From the NCBI GenBank assembly GCA_002478115.1, contig DLMH01000047.1, forward strand, positions 32,001 through 86,425: a stretch of DNA of 54,425 nt. Reading direction: 5' to 3'. Shown here in pieces: positions 20,591 through 29,335 of the stretch. The first letter of the stretch is position 1; every line of letters starts with the position of its first letter. Under the pieces are notes generated by a model, which saw only the letters and a program-made list of their open reading frames with translations, did not search any database and was not told the DNA's origin. This stretch comes from Candidatus Acidiferrum typicum. GTDB lineage: Bacteria; Acidobacteriota; Terriglobia; Acidiferrales; UBA7541. Made by a program: the position numbers and the translations under genes.

Positions 20591-21135
20591 AGGAACACCG
20601 CTCACAACTCTTTGGCGTGATGGGCGAGTTCGCGACGCCGGAACAGATCCTGAGTGCCGCGAAGAAAGCGCGCGAAGCGGGCTACAAGCACATCGCCGCC
20701 TACACACCCTTCCCGGTGGAAGGCCTCGCGCACGCCATTGGTTTTCGCTGGACCGCGGTACCCCTGATCACCCTGATTGGCGGCCTTGGCGGCGGCTTGA
20801 CCGGCTTTGGTCTGCAATACTGGGTTGCCGCGATCACCTATCCCATGAATATCGGCGGGCGGCCGCTGAACAGTTGGCCGGCGTTCATTCCCGTCACTTT
20901 TGAACTGACCGTGCTCGGCGCATCCATCTTCGCCGTGGTGGGCATGCTGGCCTTGAACAAGCTGCCGCAGCCGTATCACCCGGTCTTCAACGTGGAACGC
21001 TTCGCGCACGCATCCACGGATCGTTTCTTCCTGTGCATCGAAGCGCGCGATCCGAAATTCAATCTGGCGGAAACGTCCCGGTTCCTGCAAAGCGTGGCCG
21101 CGGAGCACGTCAGCGAGGTGAAGGATGAAGGCTAA
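20587..21135 (+). CDS. actD: Alternative complex III subunit ActD (DUF3341)
   Basis: The 182-residue protein has a soluble N-terminal part (FGVMGEFATPEQILSAAKKA, AAYTPFPVEG) and two transmembrane helices at about residues 57-80 and 95-125. A C-terminal tail follows, with FFLCIEARDPKFN. This is the standard ActD layout. It has no redox cofactor motif and is a structural membrane subunit. The end overlaps actE by 11 bases. Confidence 0.9.
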   Translation: MKEHRSQLFGVMGEFATPEQILSAAKKAREAGYKHIAAYTPFPVEGLAHAIGFRWTAVPLITLIGGLGGGLTGFGLQYWVAAITYPMNIGGRPLNSWPAFIPVTFELTVLGASIFAVVGMLALNKLPQPYHPVFNVERFAHASTDRFFLCIEARDPKFNLAETSRFLQSVAAEHVSEVKDEG

Positions 21136-21715
21136 CTCCTCGCTTCGCGCGATCCTCCTTGCTTTTCTGGGCGCAAGCTCCTTGGCCGGTTGCAACTACA
21201 CTCTGCGCCAGGATATGGCCAACCAACCGCGCCAGAACACGCTGTCGCCTTCGGAGTTCTTTGCCGATGGACGTTCCGAGCGCCAGCCCATCGAAAATAC
21301 CGTCGCGCGCGGTTCCATTGAGGACGACGCGTTGTTCGTGCCCAAGGACTCCAACGCTTTTCCTCTGCCCATCACGCAGGAATTGCTGCAGCGGGGCCAG
21401 GAACGCTACAACATTTTCTGTACGCCGTGCCACGGTTTGCAGGGAGATGGCCAGGGCATGGTGGCCGTGCGCGGCATGAAGCACCCGCCCAGCTATCATC
21501 AGGACCGCCTACGGCAGGAGCCCAACGGCTACATCTACGACGTGGTCACGAACGGTTTTGGCGCGATGTACGGGTATTCTGCGCAGATTCCACCGCGCGA
21601 TCGCTGGGCCATCATTGCCTACGTCCGCGCGTTGCAGCTAAGCAGAAACGCCCGCGTGGCGGATCTGCCCGCCGATTTACGGGAGAAGCTCATGGCTCAA
21701 GGAGCCGCGAAGTGA
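21125..21715 (+). CDS. actE: Alternative complex III subunit ActE, monohaem lipoprotein cytochrome c
   Basis: The 196-residue precursor has a lipoprotein signal (ILLAFLGASSLAGC) and one haem site, FCTPCHGLQGDGQG. The likely methionine ligand is in GFGAMYGYS. ActE delivers electrons from the complex to the oxidase or to a soluble cytochrome at the outer face of the membrane. The start overlaps actD and the stop overlaps the GTG of actF. Confidence 0.9.
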   Translation: MKANSSLRAILLAFLGASSLAGCNYTLRQDMANQPRQNTLSPSEFFADGRSERQPIENTVARGSIEDDALFVPKDSNAFPLPITQELLQRGQERYNIFCTPCHGLQGDGQGMVAVRGMKHPPSYHQDRLRQEPNGYIYDVVTNGFGAMYGYSAQIPPRDRWAIIAYVRALQLSRNARVADLPADLREKLMAQGAAK

Positions 21716-22896
21716 ACGAGCGAGACTACAAGGCGCCCGCCAGCGTCGGCCACGTTCAGACCGCTGGATTGGTGGTTGGTGGCGTTGCGTTGCTCGCGGC
21801 CATTTTCGGCGCGGTCTCCTCGCCCGAAAAGTTTTATCAGTCGTATCTTTTCAGCTACATGCTTGTGCTGGGGCTCACCCTGGGCTCTCTCGGCCTGCTT
21901 ATGCTGCAGCATCTGACCGGCGGGCAATGGGGCATCATCATCCGGCGGCCGCTGGAGGCCGCTTCGCGGAATATTTGGCTTGTCCTCGTGATGTTCGTGC
22001 CTATCGTGCTCGGCATGAAATCGCTCTACCGCGCCTGGCTCGATCCCGAAAAATTGAAGGCGGAGCCGCTCTCGGCCTACCAGCAAGGTTACCTGACTTA
22101 CGGCGGGTTCCTTGGCCGCGCCGTGCTCTATTTCGCGATCTGGGGCGCCTTGGTGTGGCTTTTCAATAGCTGGTCCCGGGAGCAGGACCAGAACCGCGAA
22201 GACCGCGCCCTGCGCCGCCGTCTGAGACTCCTGGCGGGGCCGGGCATCATTCTCTACGTGCTGGCCATGACTTTTGCTGCGATTGATTGGGTGATGTCCC
22301 TCTCGCCGCATTGGGCCTCCACGATTTACGGTTTCATCTTCGTCGCCGGGCAGGCCATCACCGCGATGTCGTTCATGATTATTGTCGTGGCGGCTCTCTC
22401 CAACTCCGAACCTTACGCGGGCATTATTCAGGAGCGCCACCTCCACGATCTCGGAAAGCTGCTCTTTGCCTTCAATATGCTTTGGGCCTATTTCGATTTT
22501 TCACAATTGTTGATCATCTGGTCCGGCAACCAGCCCGAAGAGATTTCCTTTTACCGCACACGCTTGTATGGCGGTTGGGGCGTGGTCGCGGTGATCGTTT
22601 TGATTTTCAGCTTTGCGCTGCCGTTCTTGGTGCTGTTGTCGCGCGACGTCAAGCGCAGCGCCAGCTTGATTTCAAAGGTCGCCATCTGGATGATCTTAAT
22701 GCGCCTCGTGGATCTGTTCTGGATGACGCGGCCCGAGTTTTCCTCCAGCGCGCTGCCCACCTGGCTGGACATCGTTGTTCCCATCGCTCTGATTGGATTG
22801 TGGGTGGGTTTCTTCGCCTTCAATCTGCAGCAGCAGCCGCTGCTGCCGCTGGGAGACCCCAAACTTGCGGAGGCCATTGCACATCATGAGCACTGA
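21712..22896 (+). CDS. actF: Alternative complex III subunit ActF, NrfD-like membrane protein
   Basis: The 394-residue protein has about ten membrane helices and is the second NrfD-like subunit of the complex. Visible pieces are MLQHLTGGQWGIIIRRPLEA, LAMTFAAIDWVMSLSPHW, FAFNMLWAYFDFSQLLIIW and LPEEISFYR-like NQPEEISFYRTR. The start is the GTG at 21712, in the GTGA overlap with actE and preceded by AAGGAG. A longer in-frame reading further upstream lies inside actE and is not coding. Its end overlaps the next gene by 11 bases. Confidence 0.9.
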   Translation: MNERDYKAPASVGHVQTAGLVVGGVALLAAIFGAVSSPEKFYQSYLFSYMLVLGLTLGSLGLLMLQHLTGGQWGIIIRRPLEAASRNIWLVLVMFVPIVLGMKSLYRAWLDPEKLKAEPLSAYQQGYLTYGGFLGRAVLYFAIWGALVWLFNSWSREQDQNREDRALRRRLRLLAGPGIILYVLAMTFAAIDWVMSLSPHWASTIYGFIFVAGQAITAMSFMIIVVAALSNSEPYAGIIQERHLHDLGKLLFAFNMLWAYFDFSQLLIIWSGNQPEEISFYRTRLYGGWGVVAVIVLIFSFALPFLVLLSRDVKRSASLISKVAIWMILMRLVDLFWMTRPEFSSSALPTWLDIVVPIALIGLWVGFFAFNLQQQPLLPLGDPKLAEAIAHHEH

Positions 22897-23344
22897 GCCC
22901 CAGAAGAAAGGCCACGGCCAGGAAGGACGGCCGGTGCACGATGACGTTGCCTTTGAACCGCGCGACGTCCGCACCAGCGCCATCCTGAAATTCCTGATCT
23001 ATCTCGGCGTCACCATCATCCTGTCTTACGGTTTGACCTTGCTTGTCTACCGTGGACTCACGCGCTACTGGCGGGACACTTACACCGCGCCCCCGCCTTC
23101 CCGCGGCAATGCCGCCGCCACGATGCCGCCCGAGCCTCGCCTGCAAGGAATGCCGGGCCACTTGAGCGATCCGCAGAAAGACTGGCGCGATAAAGTGAAA
23201 GCCGATAACGAAGCCAACAACCAGCTTCTCTGGATTGACAAGAACAGCGGCATCGCGCAGATTCCGGTGAGCGAGGCCATGAAGCTCATCTCCGAAAAGG
23301 GTTTGCCGGCAGTGCCCGTGGCTCCGGCGGAAAAGAAGAAGTGA
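22886..23344 (+). CDS. Single-helix membrane protein of the act-cox operon
   Basis: The 152-residue protein has a charged N terminus and one transmembrane helix (about residues 33-55, ILKFLIYLGVTIILSYGLTL). The periplasmic tail contains PPEPRLQGMPGHLSDPQKDW and DKNSGIAQIPVSEAMKLISE. It lies between actF and sco and overlaps actF, so it is surely co-expressed with the complex. Proteins with this tail and position recur in alternative complex III loci, but no function is established that I can name. A role in assembly or as an accessory subunit is inference. Confidence 0.75.
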   Translation: MSTEPQKKGHGQEGRPVHDDVAFEPRDVRTSAILKFLIYLGVTIILSYGLTLLVYRGLTRYWRDTYTAPPPSRGNAAATMPPEPRLQGMPGHLSDPQKDWRDKVKADNEANNQLLWIDKNSGIAQIPVSEAMKLISEKGLPAVPVAPAEKKK

Positions 23345-23345
23345 A

Positions 23346-24218
23346 ATGAAAGTACTGCGTTATTTCGCGGGAGTCCTGGCGCTGCTGCTGAGCCTCACGG
23401 CCGGCCGCGCGCAAATGATTCCCGACAACGTCGGCAAGTCCTCCAACGGCCTGCCGCCGGCTCTGGTGAATGTGGGATTTGATCCGCAACTCAACGCCCA
23501 GATTCCGCTCGACGCCGCGTTTACAGACGAGATGGGGAATCCCGTGAGGCTGCGCGATTACTCCGGCAAGAAGCCCATCGTGCTCGTCTTTGTCTATTTC
23601 AACTGTCCCATGCTCTGCAGCCAGGTGGAACAAGCCGTGGTCGGATCGCTGAAAATGATTTCTTTCAATCCGGGAACGGACTACCAGGTGGTCTTCATCA
23701 GTTTCGATCCGGCGGACACGCCGGATGGCGCACTGAAGAAAAAGCACGAAGCGATGTCGCGGTTCGCGCGCCCCGCGACCCAGGCCGGCTGGCATTTTCT
23801 GACTGGCAGCAAGGAATCGATTGACGCGGTCACGAAGGCCGCCAATTTCCGCTTCAGCTTCGACCAGAAGTCACAGATCTTCGCGCATGCTAGTGGCATC
23901 CTGCTGCTGACGCCTGACGGCCGCATTTCCCGCTACTTCTTCGGCGTCGAGTATCCGCCGAGCAATGTGCGTCTGGGACTCGTGGACGCGTCCGCGGGGA
24001 AAATCGGAACGCCGGTTGATCACTTTCTATTGTTTTGCTACCAATATGACCCCACGAAAGCCCGCTACAGTGCCACGATTCTGACGGTGATCCGCATGGG
24101 CGGTGTCGTGACGCTGTTCTGCATCGCCATCGGCTTCTTTATTTTCCGCCGGCGTGAACATCGCGCCGGCGCGGCCGGCAATTCGGGCCAGGATTTGCCG
24201 AAGCAAGGAGCACATTAG
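23346..24218 (+). CDS. SCO1/SenC-type copper chaperone
   Basis: The 290-residue protein has a signal peptide (LLLSLTAGRAQ) and a thioredoxin-like domain. Copper binding is indicated by the CPMLC motif (CxxxC) and the distal histidine in FAHASGILLLTPDG. A C-terminal transmembrane helix (about 245-270) with a basic cytoplasmic end gives a membrane anchor. It would load copper into the CuA site of CoxB, encoded next. It starts one base after the preceding stop and ends 4 bases before coxB. Confidence 0.9.
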   Translation: MKVLRYFAGVLALLLSLTAGRAQMIPDNVGKSSNGLPPALVNVGFDPQLNAQIPLDAAFTDEMGNPVRLRDYSGKKPIVLVFVYFNCPMLCSQVEQAVVGSLKMISFNPGTDYQVVFISFDPADTPDGALKKKHEAMSRFARPATQAGWHFLTGSKESIDAVTKAANFRFSFDQKSQIFAHASGILLLTPDGRISRYFFGVEYPPSNVRLGLVDASAGKIGTPVDHFLLFCYQYDPTKARYSATILTVIRMGGVVTLFCIAIGFFIFRRREHRAGAAGNSGQDLPKQGAH

Positions 24219-24222
24219 AGCC

Positions 24223-25206
24223 GTGCAGTCACCGCTGCCATTCTTTCCGGAGCAGGCCTCTAATTTCGCGGGAAATGTGGATGCCCTGTTCTCCTATATT
24301 CTGGTCACCGCGATCTTCTTCACCGTGCTGGTGACGCTGCTGGCCGTATTTGCGGCCTTCCGCTACCGGCGGAAAAACGCCAGCGATATTGGCGCTGAAA
24401 TCCATGGCAACACCGCGCTGGAAATCGGGTGGACCCTGATCCCGCTCATTCTGGCGTTAGGCATGTTCGCCTGGGGCGCCGTGATTTACGTGAACTATCG
24501 CACCGCCCCGAAAGATACCCTGGACATCTATGTCATCGGCAAGCAGTGGATGTGGAAGTTGCAGCAGCCGAACGGGCGCAAAGAGATCAACGAATTGCAC
24601 ATCCCCGTCAATCGCAATATCAAGCTGATCCTGGGCAGCGAGGACGTAATCCACGACTTTTATGTGCCCGCGTTCCGCGTGAAAATGGACGTTGTCCCGG
24701 GACGCTATAACACCATGTGGTTCCGGCCCACCAAGGTCGGCAAGTACCACTTTTTCTGCTCGCAGTATTGCGGCACGAATCACGCGTTGATGGGTGGTTG
24801 GGTGACCGTCATGGATCCCGCCGAATACGCCGCATGGCTTTCCGGCGAGAGCGGTGACGTCAGTCCCGTTTCCGCTGGCGAAAAGCTATTCACGCAACTC
24901 GCTTGCACCACCTGTCATGTGCCTAACGGTACCGGCCGCGGCCCGTCCCTCAATGGCGTTTATGGCGCGAAGGTGTTGCTCGCCGATGGTTCCACCGTGA
25001 CTGCGGACGAAGGTTACATCCGTGAATCCATTCTTCAGCCGAAAGCTAAGATTGTGGCCGGGTATCAGCCTGTCATGCCCACGTTCCAGGGCTTGGTGAC
25101 CGAGGAGCAGATTCTGAACCTCACGGCCTACATCAAGTCCCTGCAGACGCAACCCGTGCCCGCCAAGGGCGCCGGCGTCGCGCCAGCAACTTCGGGGAAG
25201 AAATAG
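24223..25206 (+). CDS. coxB: Cytochrome c oxidase subunit II with fused cytochrome c (caa3 type)
   Basis: The 327-residue protein has two N-terminal membrane helices and a CuA cupredoxin domain: [14 protein letters not shown], and [14 protein letters not shown] with the CxxxCxxxHxxM ligands. A C-terminal cytochrome c domain ([26 protein letters not shown] methionine) makes this a caa3-type subunit II. It accepts electrons from alternative complex III or a cytochrome and passes them through CuA to haem a. The GTG at 24223 follows AAGGAG and the sco stop; an upstream in-frame ATG lies within sco. It ends 2 bases before coxA. Confidence 0.92.
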   Translation: MQSPLPFFPEQASNFAGNVDALFSYILVTAIFFTVLVTLLAVFAAFRYRRKNASDIGAEIHGNTALEIGWTLIPLILALGMFAWGAVIYVNYRTAPKDTLDIYVIGKQWMWKLQQPNGRKEINELHIPVNRNIKLILGSEDVIHDFYVPAFRVKMDVVPGRYNTMWFRPTKVGKYHFFCSQYCGTNHALMGGWVTVMDPAEYAAWLSGESGDVSPVSAGEKLFTQLACTTCHVPNGTGRGPSLNGVYGAKVLLADGSTVTADEGYIRESILQPKAKIVAGYQPVMPTFQGLVTEEQILNLTAYIKSLQTQPVPAKGAGVAPATSGKK

Positions 25207-25208
25207 TT

Positions 25209-26885
25209 ATGAGCGCCACTGCAGCAGCACCGGTAAAAACACTGCCGGAACATCACTATCTGAACGCGACCTACGGCATCCGCTCGTGGTTGCTGACCGT
25301 GGACCACAAGCGCATCGCCTTGCTCTATCTCGTTTCCGTGACGTTTTTCTTCTTCATTGGCGGCTTCTTCGCCATGTTGATCCGCTTGCATCTGTTGACC
25401 CCCAGTGGTTACTTGCTCAGCGCGGACACCTACAACCGCATGTTCACGATGCATGGCGTGGCCATGATCTTCTTCTTCCTGATTCCCTCCATTCCAGCCG
25501 TGTTGGGGAATTTCTTTATCCCGCTGATGATCGGCGCGAAAGACCTGGCCTTCCCGAAGATCAATCTGCTGAGTTGGTATGTGTACGTTGTCGGCGCCGC
25601 CTTTACGCTTTATTCCATGGTGAGCGGGGGCTTGGACACTGGCTGGACCTTCTACACGCCCTTAAGCACCATCTACTCGAACTCGGCTGTCGCGCCTGCC
25701 GTAGTTGGCGTCTTCATCACCGGCTTCTCGTCGATCCTGACCGGCTTGAATTTCCTGGTCACGATTCACACCATGCGCGCGCCGGGCATGACCTGGTTCC
25801 GCCTGCCGATGTTTGTGTGGGCCCACTACGCTACTTCGATCGTGATGATTCTCGGCACGCCGGTTATCGCCATCACCCTGGCGCTCGCCGGCATGGAGCG
25901 CCTCTTCGGCCTCGGCTTCTTCAATCCGGCCATGGGCGGCGACCCCATCCTTTTCCAGCATCTCTTCTGGTTCTATTCGCATCCCGCCGTGTACATCATG
26001 ATTCTCCCGGCCATGGGCGTGATCAGCGAATTGATCCCCACCTTCGCGCGCAAGCAGCTTTTCGGCTATCACTTCGTTGCGGCGGCCAGCCTCGCGATTG
26101 CCGTCATCGGCTTCCTGGTCTGGACACACCACATGTTCCTCACCGGACAGTCCACTTACGCAGCATTAGCCTTTTCCTTCCTGACCTTCCTCGTTGCCAT
26201 ACCTTCAGCGGTAAAAACCTTTAACTGGGTGGCGACGCTCTATGGTGGTTCGATTTCGTTCGACACACCGATGCTCTACGCGTTCGGTTTCCTCGGCCTG
26301 TTCCTAATCGGCGGGCTCACCGGACTCTTCCTCGGCTGCCTGGGCACGGACATTCACATTCACGATACCTACTTCGTCGTCGCGCACTTTCACTACATCA
26401 TGGTTGGCGGCGCTATCATGGGTTACCTCGGCGGTTTGCACTTCTGGTGGCCGAAGATGACCGGCCGCATGTACCCGGAATGGCTGGCGCGGATTGCAGC
26501 GCTGATTCTCTTTGTCGGGTTCAACCTGACTTTCTTCCCGCAATTCTTGCTCGGCTATCTGGGCATGCCGCGCCGCTATCACGTCTATCCGCCGGAATTT
26601 CAGGTGTACAACGTGATGTCCACCGCGGGCGCCTCGATTCTCGCCATCGGTTATCTATTGCCGATGATCTATCTGACCTGGGCCGCGTTCTTCGGCAAAG
26701 TGGCGGGCGATAATCCCTGGCCGGCGACGGGCCTCGAATGGAAAACCCAATCGCCGCCGCTCACGGAGAATTTTGAGGTGACCCCTATCGTCACCTGGGA
26801 GCCTTACGACTTTCATAACCGGCCGGATTTGGGTCTCGACGCAGTTGCATCGAACGGGGTTGCACCGGCCCACGGGGACGACTGA
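25209..26885 (+). CDS. coxA: Cytochrome c oxidase subunit I
   Basis: The 558-residue haem-copper oxidase core has 12 predicted helices. CuB and haem ligands are visible in [10 protein letters not shown] (His and the cross-linked Tyr), WTHHMFLTG, and [14 protein letters not shown] (haem a and a3 histidines). The K-channel lysine is in PSAVKTFNW. The D-channel glutamate of HPEVY is absent: the helix reads YSHPAVY, the hallmark of A2-type oxidases, where a Tyr-Ser pair takes over. It reduces O2 to water and pumps protons. Confidence 0.95.
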   Translation: MSATAAAPVKTLPEHHYLNATYGIRSWLLTVDHKRIALLYLVSVTFFFFIGGFFAMLIRLHLLTPSGYLLSADTYNRMFTMHGVAMIFFFLIPSIPAVLGNFFIPLMIGAKDLAFPKINLLSWYVYVVGAAFTLYSMVSGGLDTGWTFYTPLSTIYSNSAVAPAVVGVFITGFSSILTGLNFLVTIHTMRAPGMTWFRLPMFVWAHYATSIVMILGTPVIAITLALAGMERLFGLGFFNPAMGGDPILFQHLFWFYSHPAVYIMILPAMGVISELIPTFARKQLFGYHFVAAASLAIAVIGFLVWTHHMFLTGQSTYAALAFSFLTFLVAIPSAVKTFNWVATLYGGSISFDTPMLYAFGFLGLFLIGGLTGLFLGCLGTDIHIHDTYFVVAHFHYIMVGGAIMGYLGGLHFWWPKMTGRMYPEWLARIAALILFVGFNLTFFPQFLLGYLGMPRRYHVYPPEFQVYNVMSTAGASILAIGYLLPMIYLTWAAFFGKVAGDNPWPATGLEWKTQSPPLTENFEVTPIVTWEPYDFHNRPDLGLDAVASNGVAPAHGDD

Positions 26886-26957
26886 ACGGCCGCTGGGTTT
26901 CGGCCTGGCGCCAGGCGTGCCGCTTGCGCCTTAAACTGATGGACAGAGGAGTGCGGA

Positions 26958-27695
26958 GTGCATCGCACCGGCGAACTGTACGGACAATTCAAGACCCTCG
27001 AGCAGCAGAAGGAAACTGCCACGCTCGGGATGTGGATCTTCCTGATCACCGAAGTCATGTTCTTCGGCGGCATCATGCTGGCCTACGCGCTCAACCGCCA
27101 CTTCTATTACCCGGCGTTTGCTGCCGGCAGCAATACCCTCAGCTTGAAGCTGGGTGGCTTCAACACCGTTGTGCTGCTGGCCAGCAGCTTCACCATGGCC
27201 TTGGCGGTATGGTCCTCTCAGGTCGGCAAGAAAACCCTGATTTCCATTTTCCTCCTGCTTACCATCCTGCTTGGCTTTGTTTTCTTCGGCGTGAAGTACG
27301 TGGAATACAGCCAGAAATTCCACCACCACCTGGTACCGGGCAAGAAGTTTGACATCTTCTATTGCGTGAACAATCCCGCCAGTTGCCCGGACGTGGCCGC
27401 GGACGAACTTATGGAGGAAAGCAACCTCCTGGATGAAGCCAAAGCCGCCGACCCGGATCTGAACGCTCATGCGCAGTTGTACTATTCCGCCTATTTCGGC
27501 ATGACCGGCCTGCACGCGCTGCACATGGTCATCGGCGCGGGCTTGCTGTTCTGGTTGCTGAAGGGATCGCTGGCCGGAAGATTTACGCCGCAATGGAACA
27601 CGCCCGTGGATATTGTGGGCTTGTATTGGCACTTCGTCGATATCGTGTGGATCTATCTGTTTCCGCTGTTATATCTGATTGACCGGCATAAGTAG
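26958..27695 (+). CDS. coxC: Cytochrome c oxidase subunit III
   Basis: The 245-residue membrane protein matches CoxC: LGMWIFLITEVMFFGGIMLA in the first helices and YFGMTGLHALHMVIGAGLLF plus YWHFVDIVWIYLFPLLYL at the end. A hydrophilic insert of about 50 residues in the middle (YCVNNPASCPDVAADELMEE region) holds two cysteines and is acidic. The GTG at 26958 with GGAG just upstream is the best start. The 72-base gap after coxA is the largest inside this operon. Confidence 0.9.
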   Translation: MHRTGELYGQFKTLEQQKETATLGMWIFLITEVMFFGGIMLAYALNRHFYYPAFAAGSNTLSLKLGGFNTVVLLASSFTMALAVWSSQVGKKTLISIFLLLTILLGFVFFGVKYVEYSQKFHHHLVPGKKFDIFYCVNNPASCPDVAADELMEESNLLDEAKAADPDLNAHAQLYYSAYFGMTGLHALHMVIGAGLLFWLLKGSLAGRFTPQWNTPVDIVGLYWHFVDIVWIYLFPLLYLIDRHK

Positions 27696-27705
27696 GGAGT
27701 GACGC

Positions 27706-28062
27706 GTGTCTGAACAAGAACATTCCGAACACATCGTACCGCCGAGTACATACTTGGCGATCATCCTCACGCTGCTCGTCCTGACCGGCACCACGGTTGG
27801 GGCGGCCTTCGTCAATCTCGGCCGCTTCAATATCGTTGTCGCGCTCGCCATTGCCACAGTGAAGGCCACTCTCGTCGTGCTCTTTTTCATGCACGCCAAG
27901 TACAGCCCCAAGCGCACGAAGCTCATCATCCTTGCGGGAATCTTCTGGCTCGCCCTGCTCCTCGGCATGACCCTGAGCGATTACATCACTCGCGTCGACT
28001 ATCGTGGCGTGCGCTTCCCAATTTCGCAAGTCACCCAGCAACTTCCTGCGCAGCGCGGCTGA
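27706..28062 (+). CDS. Cytochrome c oxidase subunit IV
   Basis: The 118-residue protein has three membrane helices with the subunit IV pattern FNIVVALAIATVKATLVVLF followed by FMHAKYSPKRTK. It starts with GTG at 27706, 10 bases after coxC, and closes the operon that began with actA. It supports assembly and stability of the oxidase. Confidence 0.85.
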   Translation: MSEQEHSEHIVPPSTYLAIILTLLVLTGTTVGAAFVNLGRFNIVVALAIATVKATLVVLFFMHAKYSPKRTKLIILAGIFWLALLLGMTLSDYITRVDYRGVRFPISQVTQQLPAQRG

Positions 28063-28127
28063 TCCTCGCGCAAACAAGCTTCTGCCACTGTCCCGCCTTC
28101 ACAATGATGTAGTACGTATCTCACGAT

Positions 28128-28153
28128 GTAAGTCACACAGGATATTGACTTAC
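28128..28153 (+). promoter_or_regulatory. Palindromic operator candidate for the toxin-antitoxin operon
   Basis: GTAAGTCA at 28128-28135 and its exact complement TGACTTAC at 28146-28153 form an inverted repeat with a 10-base spacer. The right arm covers most of the -35 box of the vapBC promoter. AbrB-type antitoxins commonly bind such repeats to repress their own operon; binding here is inference. Confidence 0.55.
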
Positions 28154-28173
28154 GTTCGGTCCAACAGTATACT
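28145..28173 (+). promoter_or_regulatory. Sigma-70-type promoter of the toxin-antitoxin operon
   Basis: TTGACT at 28145-28150 and TATACT at 28168-28173 are separated by exactly 17 bases. The -10 box lies 30 bases before the antitoxin ATG. It is the clearest promoter in the window. Confidence 0.7.
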
Positions 28174-28202
28174 TATCTTGAATCCTACGCCTTGGAGTTC
28201 GC

Positions 28203-28439
28203 ATGAAGACAGAAGTCTCCACCGTTACCACAAAAGGCCAACTGGTCATTCCTTCCAAGCTTCGGCGCAAGTATTCGATCAAAGAGGGAACGCAGGTGGC
28301 CTTTCTGGAGCAAGAGAACCGCCTGGTGCTGCAGCCCCTCACACCGGAGTTCATCCGCAGCCTCCGCGGCTCCCTCAGGGGCGAGCCGTCCGCACTGAAA
28401 GCTCTGCTGGAAGACCGCAAACGGGAGCGCGAGCTATGA
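28203..28439 (+). CDS. AbrB/SpoVT-type antitoxin (VapB-like)
   Basis: The 78-residue protein starts with a swapped-hairpin AbrB domain: VTTKGQLVIPSKLRRKYSIK then GTQVAFLEQENRLVLQPL. The C-terminal part (ALKALLEDRKREREL) would wrap the toxin. It should neutralise the PIN toxin encoded next and repress the operon by binding the palindrome at 28128-28153. TTGGAG lies 8 bases before the ATG. Its stop overlaps the toxin start (ATGA), the usual arrangement in such modules. Confidence 0.88.
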   Translation: MKTEVSTVTTKGQLVIPSKLRRKYSIKEGTQVAFLEQENRLVLQPLTPEFIRSLRGSLRGEPSALKALLEDRKREREL

Positions 28440-28843
28440 AGCGTATCGTGCTCGACGCTAGCGCGCTCATGACTTTCTTTGAAGATCGGCCCGGGGCCGG
28501 CAAAGTCGAGGATTTGATTCGCTTGGGCGTCGAAGGCAAACGCCAATTGCTGATGTCCGTGGTGAATTGGGGCGAAGTCTACTACTCCACGTGGCGTGCT
28601 AAGGGGCCCGGCGTTGCGCGGAAAGTCCTGGAGGACATCGCGCAACTCCCGCTGGAAATCGTGGATGCCGACCTCGAATTGACACGCACCGCAGCCGAAC
28701 TTCGCGCCGAGCATAAACTCCCTTATTCCGATTGTTTTGCCGCCGCCCTCGCTGCCAGTCGCAAAGCCTCTCTCGCCACCAGCGACAAAGACTTCGCGAG
28801 CGTCGAAAAGAATCTAGACATCCTCTGGACGATGGGGCCGTGA
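28436..28843 (+). CDS. PIN-domain toxin (VapC-like ribonuclease)
   Basis: The 135-residue protein is a single PIN domain. The acidic metal-binding residues are all in place: Asp7 (VLDASAL), Glu47 (NWGEVYY), Asp99 (YSDCFAAALA) and Asp117/Asp119 (TSDKDF). VapC toxins cleave specific tRNAs or rRNA in a Mg-dependent way when freed from the antitoxin. The target here is unknown. It is translationally coupled to the antitoxin. Confidence 0.88.
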   Translation: MKRIVLDASALMTFFEDRPGAGKVEDLIRLGVEGKRQLLMSVVNWGEVYYSTWRAKGPGVARKVLEDIAQLPLEIVDADLELTRTAAELRAEHKLPYSDCFAAALAASRKASLATSDKDFASVEKNLDILWTMGP

Positions 28844-29335
28844 TCAGATGAAGGACCTTGCCAATCACGAAATTGTGACTCTAGCGGTATTTCCGCTGGG
28901 TGCGCAATCGCGCTTCTGTTGCTTCGTCAGGCTCTGCAGAATAGTTTGTACTGGGAGCGCAGTCCAGGGGCGCAAAAACCGCAGAGAGGTAGAAGTGAGG
29001 GGAAGTACGAACCGGCCCAGCCCTCAATCCCCTAAAGGGATCCTCGGCTCGCCTCCCCCACGGCCCTTCGGGGGTGCACGCCGCTCGCCAATATAACATT
29101 ATTGTTTTCAATAGCTTAAAGTCGAAGGCCGGGTAAAAACGCACTACCCCCGAGGAAAAATTTACTCTGAAGCGCCATCGGAAAAAATTTTCCGCCTGGA
29201 TTTCTCCCCATCTTCGCCCACCCCCGCCACCCTGCCTTGACCACAACTCGCGCGAATTGCTATGGTGAATGATTATGCTGGGCCCAGTCTACCCACTGGG
29301 TGCCGGCATCTCCTGTGGGGGAGCACTTTCGGATT
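28844..29335. other. Intergenic region between the toxin gene and uvrA
   Basis: This 492-base gap has no convincing gene. Short self-complementary stretches occur around 29025-29085 (ATCCC/GGGAT; runs of C and G around CCCTTCGGG). The part from 29095 to 29200 is AT-rich and may contain the uvrA promoter, but no clear box pair or SOS box is evident by eye. Confidence 0.4.

Noticed and set aside
28128..28153. LexA/SOS box near uvrA
   Set aside because: The repeat GTAAGTCA-N10-TGACTTAC does not match SOS consensus sequences, lies more than 1 kb from uvrA and sits on the vapBC promoter.
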